Part shown: piece by piece, positions 21,100 through 32,179 of the stretch
Layout of the letters: every line of letters begins with the position of its first letter
Position numbering within the stretch: position 1 is the first letter of the stretch
Source: Aselliscus stoliczkanus
Taxonomy: Eukaryota > Chordata > Mammalia > Chiroptera > Hipposideridae
DNA length: 64,000 nt
Assembly (NCBI GenBank): GCA_033961575.1
Contig: CM066737.1
Span: 85,184,271-85,248,270, forward strand
Reading direction: 5' to 3'
Made by a program: the position numbers and the translations under genes
Notes under the pieces: model-generated
The model's input: the letters and a program-made list of their open reading frames with translations, nothing else
What the model was told of the DNA's origin: nothing
The model's database searches: none

Positions 21100-23135
21100 A
21101 CACTCAGCCCACACTAGCACTTTTTTAGTAACCTCATTTTGAACTTTATTCATAAATCTGTCTCCCAATTTGTTACTGAATCTCTCTGAAAGAAAAATCA
21201 GTACTTAATCTGAACACTGGAATTTTCAGAAGAGTTTGAATTAAGCCATATTATGTATTTTATCCTAATTTAAATCTGAAAACAATTTTTGTTTTACTTT
21301 AGATGTTGCTATTTTATTATTTTGATGATCACCATGGCTTCCAAGAAAACCTCTGATTTTATTTTGTCAATATTCAAGTTTCTTATCAATCAATTAATCA
21401 GATATATAGTCTCAAATAGAATTGTTAATTATATGTCCAAATCCACTGATTTATCTAGAGGCTTGTTCTTCCACTTAGAAAAATAAAGCATTGTGCTATT
21501 TTAATGGCACATTGAAGATTGTATTACACATTCTTCACCACTCTTTGAGCCTGGGTATCTAAACAGGTTTGTGATAATTAAACTGACAAAAATGAAATGA
21601 AGACATTTCAACATCATTGATTGCATAAATAAGCCCAGGTTGGTTTGAGTTTTAGTGTTGAGAGTTGGTTGAACTTGGAATATTAAATTAGTAGAGTAAC
21701 TGATAGACTGGAAACTAAATGGATGTTTACCAGATATATAGGATGGCTTTTATCTTCCTAATTGCTGCTTTGGAGTCATTTAGTCTTTCAACTGAATTCT
21801 TGAGAAGTTGAAAGAAGTAAGCAAGTCCCAAGAAATATATTGCTGCATTTAGTGGTACGTTCCATCCCTGCCTAAGGTCATTTGTAGACAATGGAAAGAC
21901 CATGCTAGAAATATTAGTTGAGAATATTAGTCTCAAATTGCCAATAGCATCCTGCATTCAGTGTATTGCTGGAAGGAAAACTGTATTGCCAATGTGACTG
22001 CATCTATATTTGAAAAGCAAAATCTAAATGGTACTTCCACAATGCATGGAACTGAATTACCCTCAGGTGTTTTGGCAAACCTATAATCAGAGATCAAGAC
22101 TCCCCTTTTTTTTCTAAAGGAGCAACAAGCTGTACCCCTTCTTTGGATTAAAAGCTGTATTAGCTCTTTATTACTAATAAAATAATCACACTGAACAAGC
22201 CATCTGCAAACGTGTTCTTTTCAAAAAAATAATATTGACATTGAATCTTGGAGACAATCACAGTTAATAATGACAAAAAATTCTTATCATTATTGTAAAA
22301 GAGGGAATTAGGGCTGATGTGTAAAAGGAACAAAGCATACCATCCCCACATCAAAAATCATCCTTAAAAGACAAATAACATCAGCATGAAAGCCTGATGA
22401 TGAGCCCATTGCTAAATATTCACTGAGTTATTTATTTGACCTAGGTTGCATCTTCGATCTACATAAATGAAGCACAATTTTCTATTTTTTCATTTTGCCT
22501 ATTTCCTTTCTCATTTCTCTTTTCTGTTTCTTAGTCTATTGAAGTTTATCCCATTTTTTACATCTATAAAATTATTCTCTCTCCTCACTTTTTTACCCTA
22601 AATCATCTGGTGTATGACCACAACAACCATCACAAGACACTGATTTCATCCATTTCAATGTGGCCACCACCCAAGAATTCCTCACCCTCTAGAATTTCTG
22701 CTGACAAATTTCTAATTCTAGCTCATCTTCATAATATATTTTATTGACTATTGCTTCCAAGCCACCATTTATTAATAAAGAAAGTCACAAAAGGGAATTC
22801 ATTTCAAATCAGAGACATTATCTTTGACCTCAAACAGGCCATCATTGCTACTCAATTTTTTTTTCAAAAAAAAATGCACTGACTATTATGTGATATCATA
22901 TTCCTTCCGTTGGTTGTGCAAGACTTCTAACTTCACTAGTATCCTTATAATTAAAGATACTAAATACATATGTACTTTTGCCTGCATCCCAGCAGATACC
23001 ACATCTAGACTATTCTACCATGTACTTTCTCTTAAACCTGAAACACAATGTGTTTCTTTCATTTTTCTTTTCCATTTTCTCTGTTATCTTAGTACTGGCT
23101 CTCCTAATTTCTATTTGAAATCCCACACATGCTGA
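21100..23135. other. No recognised gene
   Basis: Long unique AT-rich stretch. Small frames (21289-21486, 21727-21957, 22824-23135) carry no recognisable domain. Its right end (from about 22600) may be decayed L2 upstream of the clearer copy that follows. Confidence 0.4.
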
Positions 23136-23139
23136 CACT

Positions 23140-23850
23140 AATTCCCCATTCCTTCATCATCTATTCCTTTCACTGTTCAAGAGTGAGCTTTCTAAACTGC
23201 AAAACTTGTGATGTGACTTCTTGCTTAAAAATCCTTCCATGGCACCCATGATCTTTGGAATAAATTCATCCCTTGAGAAGAACTTACATGACCTTTCATG
23301 AGCTGACCCCTGCTAGTCTCAGACTCATTGTTTTATTTCCCTTATTCCCTCTGGTCCAGCCTTATAGTTCCCTGAATACTCCAGATTCTCTAACCATCCA
23401 ATGTTTGCACTTGCTGCTGTCCCTGCATAGATGCCTAAAACCGCAGAGAAACTCAGAGAATGGACTCATTTCTTACCTGAGCAAAATGAATGATCCTTAG
23501 CCTAGTCCCCTAAGGGGACCGGAAACACAGGAACACAGAAGGAATGAATAGTCTAGCTGGGAAGACAGATTAAATGAATGTCTATTTACTTTCTTACCTA
23601 GGAACTTAGAACAAGTGTTTCAGTCTCAACTTAGATATAGCTTCTTAGAAGTCTCCACTGATTTTCTCCATGCTTAGTGATGACTTGGAGTCCCCGCTGA
23701 GGGCCTTGCCTCACTCTGCCATTATCCTGACAAGTGGATGCTATGGTGATCTATTCATTTACCTGTCTCTCCAACTAAGCTATTCATTCCTTTTGTATCC
23801 ATGATTCCAGTCCCCATAGAGGTACAGACTAAGTATTGTTCATTTGCTTA
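23140..23850 (+). repeat. L2 LINE 3' fragment
   Basis: Sense L2 phrases in order: 'gagctttctaaactgcaaa', 'tgcttaaaaatccttccatg', 'gacctttcatgagctgaccc', then at 23630 onward 'gtctcaacttagatatagct'. About 150 bp in the middle (23470-23620) do not match and may be an insertion or decay. Confidence 0.75.
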
Positions 23851-23934
23851 AGTAATAAATGAGTCTGTTCTTTAAGTTTCTCTGTAGTTTTAGTATGACT
23901 CCTGTGTTTGGAGAATAACATTTCTTTTTTCAAG

Positions 23935-24060
23935 AAGCAATACCAGATATCACCTGGTCCATTTCTTCATGTTTTGCAGTGGAAACATACAGAGGGGCAA
24001 AATGACTTATTAATGCCCCAAACTGCAGGGACATAAACTCTGGTATCTTCACCTGATACT
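23935..24060 (-). repeat. Probable MIR fragment
   Basis: Weak antisense MIR-like order ('gcagtggaaacatacagagg', 'ggcaaaatgactt'). Confidence 0.4.
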
Positions 24061-24159
24061 CTTAAACAGCTAACTTAGCAACAGCAACAACAGGCCCAGC
24101 TCCCCTTTTCCAGGATTTCTCCCAGAACCTTTGCCTAAGATTTGATCTGTGGTGGTATG

Positions 24160-24275
24160 GATGAGAATGGAATTTGCCAAATATCATGTTATGTGAATTA
24201 AATATGATAATATGCTAAAACTCCTTAGCCTGGAGGTTAGCATATAATAAGTGCTGAATATATATTGTTCTTCTT
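24160..24275 (+). repeat. Probable MIR fragment
   Basis: 'gtgaattaaatatgataata' followed by 'gcatataataagtgctgaat' resembles the 3' half of MIR in sense orientation. Confidence 0.45.
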
Positions 24276-24394
24276 TCTCATGGACTTTCAGGTCTCTGCC
24301 ATTGAATACTCAGCCTAATGTCATGAATAATTATTGTCCATAGTGATGATGATTGATAAAGGTGAATGTTTTTAATATGTACTCAAGATATTAT

Positions 24395-24815
24395 AATTCG
24401 TCCCTACTTCTCTTGCCTCAACTCCTCCACATGCCCTCACATATCTTTTGCTTTATAAGCACCTCTCTACTTTTAGCTCTTTCAGACCTCCATGCCTTCA
24501 TACAATGCCATGATTTTGGAAATGGTATTCCTCCTCCCAGAAATATCTTTTATTCTCAACTTCCTAATATCTGGGACTTCTACACTCAGTTCAAACCTTA
24601 CTTCCTCTGTGAAAAGTTATCTAAATGTCCCTCCCCCAAGGAGTTAGCCTCCCTACTCTGTGCTTTTATTTACCTCATATATTCCCATCTTTCCCAGAAT
24701 ATTCTATGATCATTGGGCCAAGACATAACATCTCACTTGTCCGTCCTTATCTCCTATACCTATAATGATTCCAAATGCTCAATAGATCTCTTTTTAAAGA
24801 ATTTCCATTAATTCA
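24395..24815 (+). repeat. L2 LINE 3' fragment
   Basis: Sense L2 order: 'ctcaactcctccacatgccc', 'tttcagacctccatgccttc', 'acactcagttcaaacct', 'tatctaaatgtccctccccc'. The 118-codon frame here is part of this repeat and not a gene. Confidence 0.75.
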
Positions 24816-25039
24816 ATTCATCTCTGTATTGACTGTCAAATATATTTGATTGGAATACTGAAAAAAAATCATTATACAAATACTTATACTACAGAAATTG
24901 TGTAATGTATGAAGAATACATGGAATTCACTGGTAATTGAAAGACCAAGAAAAGTAAAATAATTTGAGTCACTCTGTGTCATTGCAGTTCAATGAAAGGG
25001 AATGATGAGTATACCAATCAGAGTTAAAGCAATACCAGT

Positions 25040-25195
25040 TGATAGCCACCATTTAATCTTGAGAAGCTTATGAGGGAAGTACTATTTTTATCCCCATATA
25101 CAGATAAAGGAACTGAAACCCAAAGTCACACTGTTAGTAAATGATAGAACCAAAATTTAAGCAGAGATTTTATTTTTGACTCTAGAATAATATGT
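25040..25195 (-). repeat. MIR SINE fragment
   Basis: Antisense MIR core: 'tatccccatatacagataaa', 'ggaactgaaacccaaagtca'. Confidence 0.75.
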
Positions 25196-25199
25196 TAAA

Positions 25200-26250
25200 A
25201 TATTATGCTAGCTCCTAAAGGAACTGTCTCCAAAATAGCAAAGCAGCATTACATGAAATGATCAGAGAAGCTGATTTCAGCTTAAAGTTTCTTCAATAAG
25301 TTGAGAAGAGTTATTTTGATGGGTCAGCTCACTTAGGTAACATCCCATTCTACTTAAGGATACAAGTTTCAAAATAACATTATGACTCTGTCATAATTTG
25401 CTCATTGTGTCATTCAGAATTTTACGGAAACCAATACAAGCAATATTCTGTCCACAACGTTCTATCCACACTGTTTAATTCTAAGTGTTTCTTCCTCCTA
25501 TGATGAGTTTCTGTGTCAGGATCTGGACTAGACTGTTAACCACAGGTTGTTTACCCTCTCTTTGGGCAGTGCTCCTTTCATGCCTACAAATGCTGTGCCA
25601 CATGAAATGAGAACACATGCCATGAAGGTGTCTTGTTCTTGTCAGCTGTGATGAATGGAATACCTATTACCTAAACGTGCACATCTGAAAATAGAACCTG
25701 GCTTGAACATCCTATTGAAATCCCAATTCAGAGTTAAATATGTTGCCAGGAACTTACTAAAGTCATTTTATGTTTGTTTTCTCTAGTCTCTGTATAGCTT
25801 TACAACATTCACCTAATGTGTTCAGTGATATAGCTAAAACCAGGAAATGTAATAACCGACATATGAGCCCAGCACTACTCTCATCTGTTTGAAGTCATAC
25901 TCTCCAAAGTGTCTGCTCTGACAGAATGCTCTCCACAGGGTTCTTGTGAACCTCAGCAGCTAGTGCCTTCATGAAGAATGCTGAGTGAATCCCACTTACT
26001 GAATGGAAAATCCCAGCAGGTTCCTAATGTCCATTAACCATATGGTTTTGATATCACTTTTTGATCTTCTGTGCATTTAGTCAGACAGCCCAAACTAGCC
26101 AGGGAATATCACTTCTTTCCATTCTAGAAATGCGTGGCATAATGTTGTACAGCTTTCCAGCTTTGCATGGGTATTAGTGGAGGAAATGAAATCAAAGAGT
26201 GACTGTGGCTTGGTGCGAGGCTTTCCAGTCTTGCTCTCACCATTGAGTAA
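25200..26250. other. No recognised gene or repeat
   Basis: Unique-looking sequence; no supported feature. Confidence 0.4.
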
Positions 26251-26264
26251 TAATAATGGGTCAC

Positions 26265-26462
26265 ATTTTTTGTTTTTGGGGTTTTTTAAAAATTTTACTG
26301 GGGAACGGTATGTTTTTCCAGGACCCATCAGCTCCAAGTCAAACTGTTGTCCTTCAATCTAGTTGTAGAGGGCTCAGCTCCTTGGCTGGGAATGTGGGAA
26401 TGAAACCAGAAACCTTGGTGTTATGAGGCTGCACTTTAACCACCTGAGCTAATCAGCCGCCC
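26265..26462 (-). mobile_element. tRNA-derived SINE with CCAATAAAAT-type tail
   Basis: Antisense: degraded tail at left ('aaattttactggggaac'), 'ccaggacccatcagctcca' body, head complement 'aaccacctgagctaatc' at right. Target duplication ataatgggtcac at 26253-26264 and 26463-26474. Confidence 0.88.
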
Positions 26463-26656
26463 ATAATGGGTCACTTTTGTTTGGACATGTTGGTTTCCCA
26501 TGAAATATGTTCCTTAAACCAACATCAAAGAGAAGGAATGGTAAGCAAGAAAATCCTTGGAGCAATCAAATAACCAACTAAGTGAAGAGATCATGGTACA
26601 ATTCCTGGGAAAGACATATCAAGAAGTAATGTGAAACCAATCATAGCCAATCACAT

Positions 26657-27237
26657 GAAGGTCTGACAATTAAATTTGCGAACTCATCCTAGAAAAAGTG
26701 CTACATACCTCATTGCTGAATATCACTACCGTCACCTTCGAAGTACTCACCTTCGAAGTACTCCCCTTGGGAAGGTATGTACCAATGTCAGTGCCTAGTC
26801 CAACCTTCAAAGCAATTTTGGAACTCTTTTTCTGGAATGGCCTTCAGAACTGTCATTGTATTATCCTTGATGTCCTGAATGTCATCAAAATGTCTTCCTT
26901 TCAATATTTCCTTTATCTCTCGGTAAAGAAAGAAGTATTTGGGGGCCACATCAGGTGAGTAGGGAGGGTGTTCCAATACAGATACTTCTTTACTGCCTAA
27001 AAACTCCCTCACAGACAGTGCCATGTGAGCTGGTGCATTGTTGTGATGCAAGAGCCGTGAATTACTGACGAAAAGGTCAGGTCATCTAACATCTTCATGC
27101 AGCCTTTTCAGTACTTCCAAATAGTAAACTTGGTTAACTGTCCAGTTGGTACAAATTCATAATGAATAATTCCTCTGATATTAAAACAGATTAGCAATGT
27201 CATTGCAACAAGATTGTGAACTTGATTGTCAGACCTT
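26657..27237 (-). mobile_element. Internally deleted mariner transposon, second copy
   Basis: It has the same terminal inverted repeats and length class as 15662-16232 (ggtctgacaattaaatttgc left; right end 'cttgattgtcagacc'). The minus-strand frame 26788-27051 (87 codons) is a longer remnant of the same transposase region: HHNNAPAHMALSVREFL carries the second catalytic aspartate region mutated to N, and HPPYSPDVAPKYFFLYREIK has the third aspartate position replaced (APKY). A small internal duplication of 'caccttcgaagtact' lies at about 26735-26763. Confidence 0.9.
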
Positions 27238-27607
27238 TGTATGTGCAGATGGGTAGCTAATAACTGCTGTTTGAAGCTATTAAGGATGGCTCTGTGGTAC
27301 ATTCATGAATCGATTGGCGTCATACAGCAGTCCCAGAAGATATCTGGGGGACAGGCTGAAACTAAGCCCAGAGTTGAGCAATCAGCATTGCAGGAATGAG
27401 GAAGACAGCGTCGGTTTGGAGAGCCAGCAAGTGGGCCTTTCCATCCACATAGAGGAGGCTGGAGTTTGGGCAGAGGCTCAATGAGCATCAGTATCTACAA
27501 TAAGCTGGACTGGGAGGAGGTATTGATGAGAGATTAAACAATGTCAAGTAATATTATGAGGCTTAAGCAGACCCCTGGATTCAGTGTTTAGTGGAGTGTT
27601 AAATGTT

Positions 27608-27640
27608 CTCTAACTTTGCGGACTTAATTGTCCGACCTCG
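27608..27640. mobile_element. Solitary mariner right end
   Basis: 'ctaactttgcggacttaatt' followed by gtccgacctcg and TA is the same inverted repeat as in the two mariner copies, but no matching left end lies beside it. The 370 bp between it and the copy ending at 27237 does not look like mariner. Confidence 0.75.
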
Positions 27641-27642
27641 TA

Positions 27643-28022
27643 TATTAAGGAGACGTAGCTGGAAGACCAAAGAGGCCAAAACAACTGAAGTTCATAGAAT
27701 TAGTTACTAGAGAGGAGTACAGACAGAAAATTCCGGAGATGTGCAGAGAGTTCCCCTTCAGTAATCAGGTGAATACTAATCAGCAAACACATGTGAGGAA
27801 ACTCCTTAAGACTGGAGAGATAATCTCCTAAAGTTATTGGAGGAAGCAGTCCCTGGGACTCAACATAGGACTAAGAAGAATTCCCATTCCCACTAGCCAG
27901 TGTGGAAAACTGCATAATTCTTGGGGCAAAAACTGCATAAGTCTTGTACTAGTTGTGATTAAAATTAGGCATAGACTAAACACTCATCTGGTATATCTCA
28001 ACAAACCTTAAAATCAAGGCCT
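27643..28022. other. No recognised gene or repeat
   Basis: Nothing identified. Confidence 0.4.
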
Positions 28023-28039
28023 AAAAAGATTTTTTTTTT

Positions 28040-28476
28040 TTAAAGATTTTATTGGGGAATTGGCGGAGGGGAACAGCATTGGGGAATCGGGGAAGGGGAA
28101 CAGACAAGTTGCTGTCTTTTTGTTCTTCAGTTTAGTTGCGGAGGATGTTGCTTCACTGTTGGTATCGTCATTGCTCTCTTCCCGGATGAGGCAGATCGGT
28201 TGCTGGCCTCTGGATGTCGCTCACCGCGGCTATTGGCAGCTCACGCTTGGCTGCCAGCCGCTCACGCTGGCTGCGGGCCACTCACTGTAGCCTACAGCAG
28301 CCCACTGCAGCAGGGGCTGCAGCCCACACCATCACCGGGGCTCGCACAGCCCAGCTCCAGGTGGAGCTGTTGTCAGCTGTAGAGGGCAGTGTTACTGGCC
28401 CTCATATGTGGGATCCGAACCGGGGCCGCTGGCATCCCAAAACCAGTGCTCAACCAATGCGCCACTCGGCCGGCCC
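28040..28476 (-). mobile_element. Full-length composite GC-rich SINE (~430 bp)
   Basis: On the minus strand it begins with the GGCCGGCCGAGTGGCGCATT head and the body of the short SINE type (to 'gagggccagtaacactgccc'). It continues through about 230 bp of GC- and CpG-rich unique SINE sequence (28150-28380) and ends in the CCCCAATAAAATCTTT tail of the other SINE type. Flanking aaaagatttttttttt at about 28024 and 28477-28492 is the target duplication. The high CpG retention suggests a recent insertion. Three overlapping open frames here are just low-stop GC-rich sequence. Confidence 0.85.
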
Positions 28477-29174
28477 AAAAGATTTTTTTTTTAAGTAACT
28501 GTATTCAGGATAAAAGATCAAAAATACTTTAGGAATACAAATACACCAACACATCTAATACCCATCCAGGTAAAATTTGCAGTTTTGGCATGTAATAAAA
28601 AATTACCAGGCATGCAAAGAAGGTAGGAAATACAACCCACAATGAGAAGAAAAATTGCACAGTTGCTCAACTTATACAGACCCAGGAATGAAATAGATGA
28701 TTGAACTAGTAGACAGGGCATTATGACAATTATTAAAATTGGATTCCATATGTCCAAGAAGCCAGAAAAAAAAATTGAACATCTTAAGTAGAGACATGGA
28801 AGATTATAAGAGATTCAAACTGGACTTCTAGATATAAAGATGACTATGTATACGATGAAAAACAAAGTGGATGGGAATATCAGCATGTGAGACATTGCAG
28901 AAGAAACTATTAGTAAACCTGGTGACATAACAATGGAAAGTATCCAAAATGAAACATAGCAGAAAAAGACTAAAAAAACTTTAACAAAATATCAGTGAAC
29001 AATGGGACAGCTTTAAGAAGCTTAATTTTGTAAATGTAATGAAAATTATAAACTCACATATCCAAGAAGCTAAAGAAGTATGTAGAAAAAGTTAATAACG
29101 TGAAATGCCTAACTTTTGAAAGAATAAAGGTCTCAAATCAATGACTCATCTTCCAACTTAAAAACTAGGAAATA

Positions 29175-29284
29175 GGGGTCAGCCGAGTGGCACGGAGGTT
29201 AGGCTCTGGCTTGGGAAGCCAGAGGCCCCGGTTCGGTCCCTCATATGAGGGCCAGTGACACTGCCCTCAAAAAAAAAACAAAAA
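29175..29284 (+). mobile_element. Short tRNA-derived SINE
   Basis: Head gtcagccgagtggcacgg, B-box-like GGTTCGGTCCC, 'gagggccagtgacactgccc', A tail. Duplication aaaactaggaaata (29161-29174) and aaaactagaaaata (29285-29298). Confidence 0.9.
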
Positions 29285-29497
29285 AAAACTAGAAAATAAA
29301 GAGCAAATAAAATCAAAGTAATTAGAAGGAAGAAAGTCACTAAGATCAGAGTGAAAATAAATGAAACATAACAGAGAAAAAAAATCAATGAAAGTAAAAA
29401 CTGATTCTTCAAGAAGATGAATAAAATTGATGTGTTTAGCCAGAGTGATCAAGCAAAAGTGAAGCCATAAATTACTGATGTCAAGAATTACGTTGTT

Positions 29498-29616
29498 GGG
29501 CCGGCCGAGTGGCGCGGTGGTTAAGCACTGGTTTGGGAAGCCAGTGGCCCCAGTTCGGGTCCCACACATGAGGGCCAGTGACACTGCTCTCAAAACAAAA
29601 CAAATCAAAACAAAAA
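29498..29616 (+). mobile_element. Short tRNA-derived SINE
   Basis: Head ggccggccgagtggcgcggt with B-box-like GTTCGGGTCCC. Tail (CAAAA)n. Perfect 15-bp duplication aagaattacgttgtt at 29483-29497 and 29617-29631, so a young insertion. Confidence 0.94.
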
Positions 29617-30261
29617 AAGAATTACGTTGTTAACATCACCATACATTGAATTATTTAAAATGGCAACAAATAAATATTAAGGACAACATTATATGAATAA
29701 ATTTGACATTTTAGTTGACAATGGAAAATTCCCTGAAAGACAAACCATCCAAAGCAACTCAAGAAATATACGATCTGACTAGCATTCTATTAAATAGACA
29801 GAAATTGTAGTTAAAAATCCTTTCCAGCAATTGAATTGCAGGAGCAGATGGCTTCAATGGTGAATTTCGGCAAATATTTTGGGAAGAAACTATACGAATT
29901 CTACATCAATTTTTCCAGAAAATAGAAGATAACTGAATATACAGTAAGTCATTCTAAGAGGCCAGCATTACTCATACCAAAACGAGATAAAAGACATTAC
30001 ACATAAAGAAAAGCACAAGCCACTATCCCTCAAATGTTTAAAAATGTAAATCCACTAATAACTAAAAATGGTAATACATCATGACAATTAGATGTTCATC
30101 CCAAGACTTCAAAGCAGATTCAAAATTCAAGAATTAGCGTAGTTGATCATATTAACAGACTGAAAATAAAAATAAACATATTATTTCAGTAGATGAAGAA
30201 AAACATTTGAAAAAAATCTAACAATTCTTGCTGAAAATTTACAGAAAAGTAGGAAAGGAAC

Positions 30262-30624
30262 GTGCAATGGACTCAATATTTGTGTTCCCCCCAAATTTAT
30301 ATGTTGAATCCTAACCCCCAATGTGATGGTATTAGGAGGTAGGGTCTTTGGGAGTTCATTAGGTAATGAGTATGAAACCCTCATGAATGGAATTAATGCC
30401 CTTAAAAAGGGAACCCAGAGAGCTCTTTGGCCTTTTTTGGGCTATGTGAGGATACAGCAAGAAGTTAGCAGTCTGCAACCTGGAAGAAGGCCCTCACTAG
30501 AACCTCATGCTGTCATTGTGATCTTAGACTTCCAGCCAACAGAACTGTGAGAAAGAAATCCCTGTTGTTTCTAAGCTACCCACTCTATGATATTCTGTTA
30601 TAGCAGCCTGAACTGAGTAAGACA
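30262..30624 (+). mobile_element. MaLR-class LTR inside L1
   Basis: It opens near 'aatggactcaatatttgtgt' and 'ccccaaatttatatgttgaa', continues 'ctcatgaatggaattaatgc' and 'cagcaagaagttagcagtct', and ends 'tctgttatagcagcctgaac' then tgagtaagaca. That is the complete order of an MST/MLT1-type solo LTR. It splits the L1 ORF2 text at 28500-31010. Confidence 0.8.
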
Positions 30625-31011
30625 GAAGGAAGCTCTCTCAATCTAATAAGGATGATTGACAGAAAAGCTACAGCTGACCTCATACTTGGACAAGGCAAGA
30701 TGTCTTCCTTCACCACTTCTAATCAACGTTCTACTGTAAGCTCTAGCCAATGCAGTGAGGCTAGAAAGAGAAATGAAATGTCATTCAGACAGAAAAAGAA
30801 GTAAAACTACCTTTATTTGCAGACGACATAATCGTATATGTAGAAAATCGTAAGTAATTTATAAAAAAGCTACTGGAATGAATAAATGAGTTTAGCAAGG
30901 AGACAAGGTACGAAGCAATATATAAACATCAACTGCATTTCTTTAAAATGATAATGAGCAATCCTGCATTAAAATAAAAATGCCATTTGTAATTGCAATG
31001 AAATATGAAAT

Positions 31012-31525
31012 AAGTTAATTGGGTTGTTTGTTTCCTTTTTGGGTTTTAAGTGTTATTTGCATATTTTGAATGCAAGTCCTTGATCAGATATATGGTTGGC
31101 AAATATTTTCTTTCAGTCTATGATTTGTCTTTTTATTCATTGAAAAGTGTCTTTTGCAGAGCGTAACTTTTTAATTTTAAGTATGTCCAACTACTTGTTT
31201 ATTTCTTTTGTGGATCATGCTTTTGATAGTGTATCTGAAAATATATTGCTAATCCAAGGTCACATAGATTTTCTTCTATGTTATCCTCTAAAAGTATTAT
31301 AGTTTTTCATCTTACGTTGTGTTTATGGTCCATTTTGAGTTTATTTTTGTGAAAGGTATAAGGCCATTACATAGATTCATTATTTTGCAGATATCTGGTT
31401 GTGCCAGTACCATTTGTTGAAAAGACTATCCTTTTCCTTTAGGTAATTACCTTTCCTCCTTCATCAAAGACCAATTAGCTGTGTTTGTGTATCTCCTTAT
31501 GGGCTTTCTATTCCGGTTGTTCACT
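31012..31525 (-). mobile_element. L1 ORF2 fragment, antisense
   Basis: 'aaatattttctttcagtcta', 'gcagatatctggttgtgcca' and 'tccttcatcaaagaccaatt' are reverse-complement L1 ORF2 3' sequence. It abuts the opposite-strand L1 on the left. Confidence 0.85.
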
Positions 31526-31562
31526 TTGCTTGGAAAAACAAATGAACAGTTGTGAAATTTCA

Positions 31563-32175
31563 TACAGCAAGTCCTCACTTAACATCATCAATAAGTTCTT
31601 GGAAACTTTGACTAAACAAAATGACGTGTAATGAAACTAATCTTACTATAGGGTAATTGATATAAACAAGAGTTAAATTTCAATGGCATATTTCTGGTTA
31701 CAAAAACATCACCAAACTTCTAAATAAAGACTTAAACCACTTCTAGTATTACACATTGAAATAAAGGTGAGCTACACATGCATTTAAGAAAGATTGATAC
31801 TAAAAACAAGTAAGATCATTATTTTTCAACTTGTTTATTCCAGTTCAAGGTCACAGGTGGCCAGAGCCTCTCCCAGCAGGTCAGGGTGCTGGGCGTGCAC
31901 CCACCCTGCACAGGACACAGGGTACATACACCTAGACACACACACGCAGACACACACACACACACACACACACACACTGAGACTGGACACTTGAGACACC
32001 ATTAGCCTCACATGCACATCTTTGGGATGTGGGAGGAAACCAGAGCACCACACAGACATGGAGACAATGTGCAAAGTCCACACAGTGAGTGACCTTGGCC
32101 AGGAATCTTTTTTCCCCTCATCAATGTTATAACAAAACAACATTGAAAGAAATCTTATTTGACAAACTGCTCTGC
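31563..32175. mobile_element. Ancient DNA-transposon-like repeat (~610 bp)
   Basis: The left end (tacagcaagtcctcacttaa) and the right end read in reverse (cagagcagtttgtcaaataa) are degenerate inverted repeats. Subterminal 'catcaataagttcttggaaa' and the right-hand 'ctcatcaatgttataacaaa' also mirror one another. The middle has a conserved-looking block ('catctttgggatgtgggagg' at 32020-32039) and a CA microsatellite (31936-31977). I recognise the layout as a repeat but not its family name. The right end meets ERV-L sequence directly. Confidence 0.55.
31936..31977. repeat. (CA)n microsatellite
   Basis: Run of ACAC with one ACGC and one GCAG interruption near the left end. Confidence 0.95.
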
Positions 32176-32179
32176 TCGT

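Larger units (their letters stand above)
28500..31010 (+). mobile_element. Decayed L1-type LINE with nested insertions
   Basis: 28880-29060 reads as the L1/HAL1 ORF1 region ('gaaagtatccaaaatgaaac', 'aatgggacagctttaagaag'). 29300-30250 is ORF2 N-terminal to mid region, and 30630-31000 includes the reverse transcriptase area ('ctttatttgcagacgacata', the FADD-equivalent). It is interrupted by two SINEs (29175, 29498) and an LTR (30262). No open frame survives. Confidence 0.75.

Noticed and set aside
28060..28498. Three overlapping Ala/His/Ser-rich plus-strand frames
   Set aside because: GC-rich antisense strand of a composite SINE, not protein coding.
29498..29616. tRNA-like A and B boxes, possible tRNA gene
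   Set aside because: The head belongs to a SINE with tail and target duplication; no cloverleaf with a proper anticodon arm was seen. The same holds for the other SINE heads in the window.
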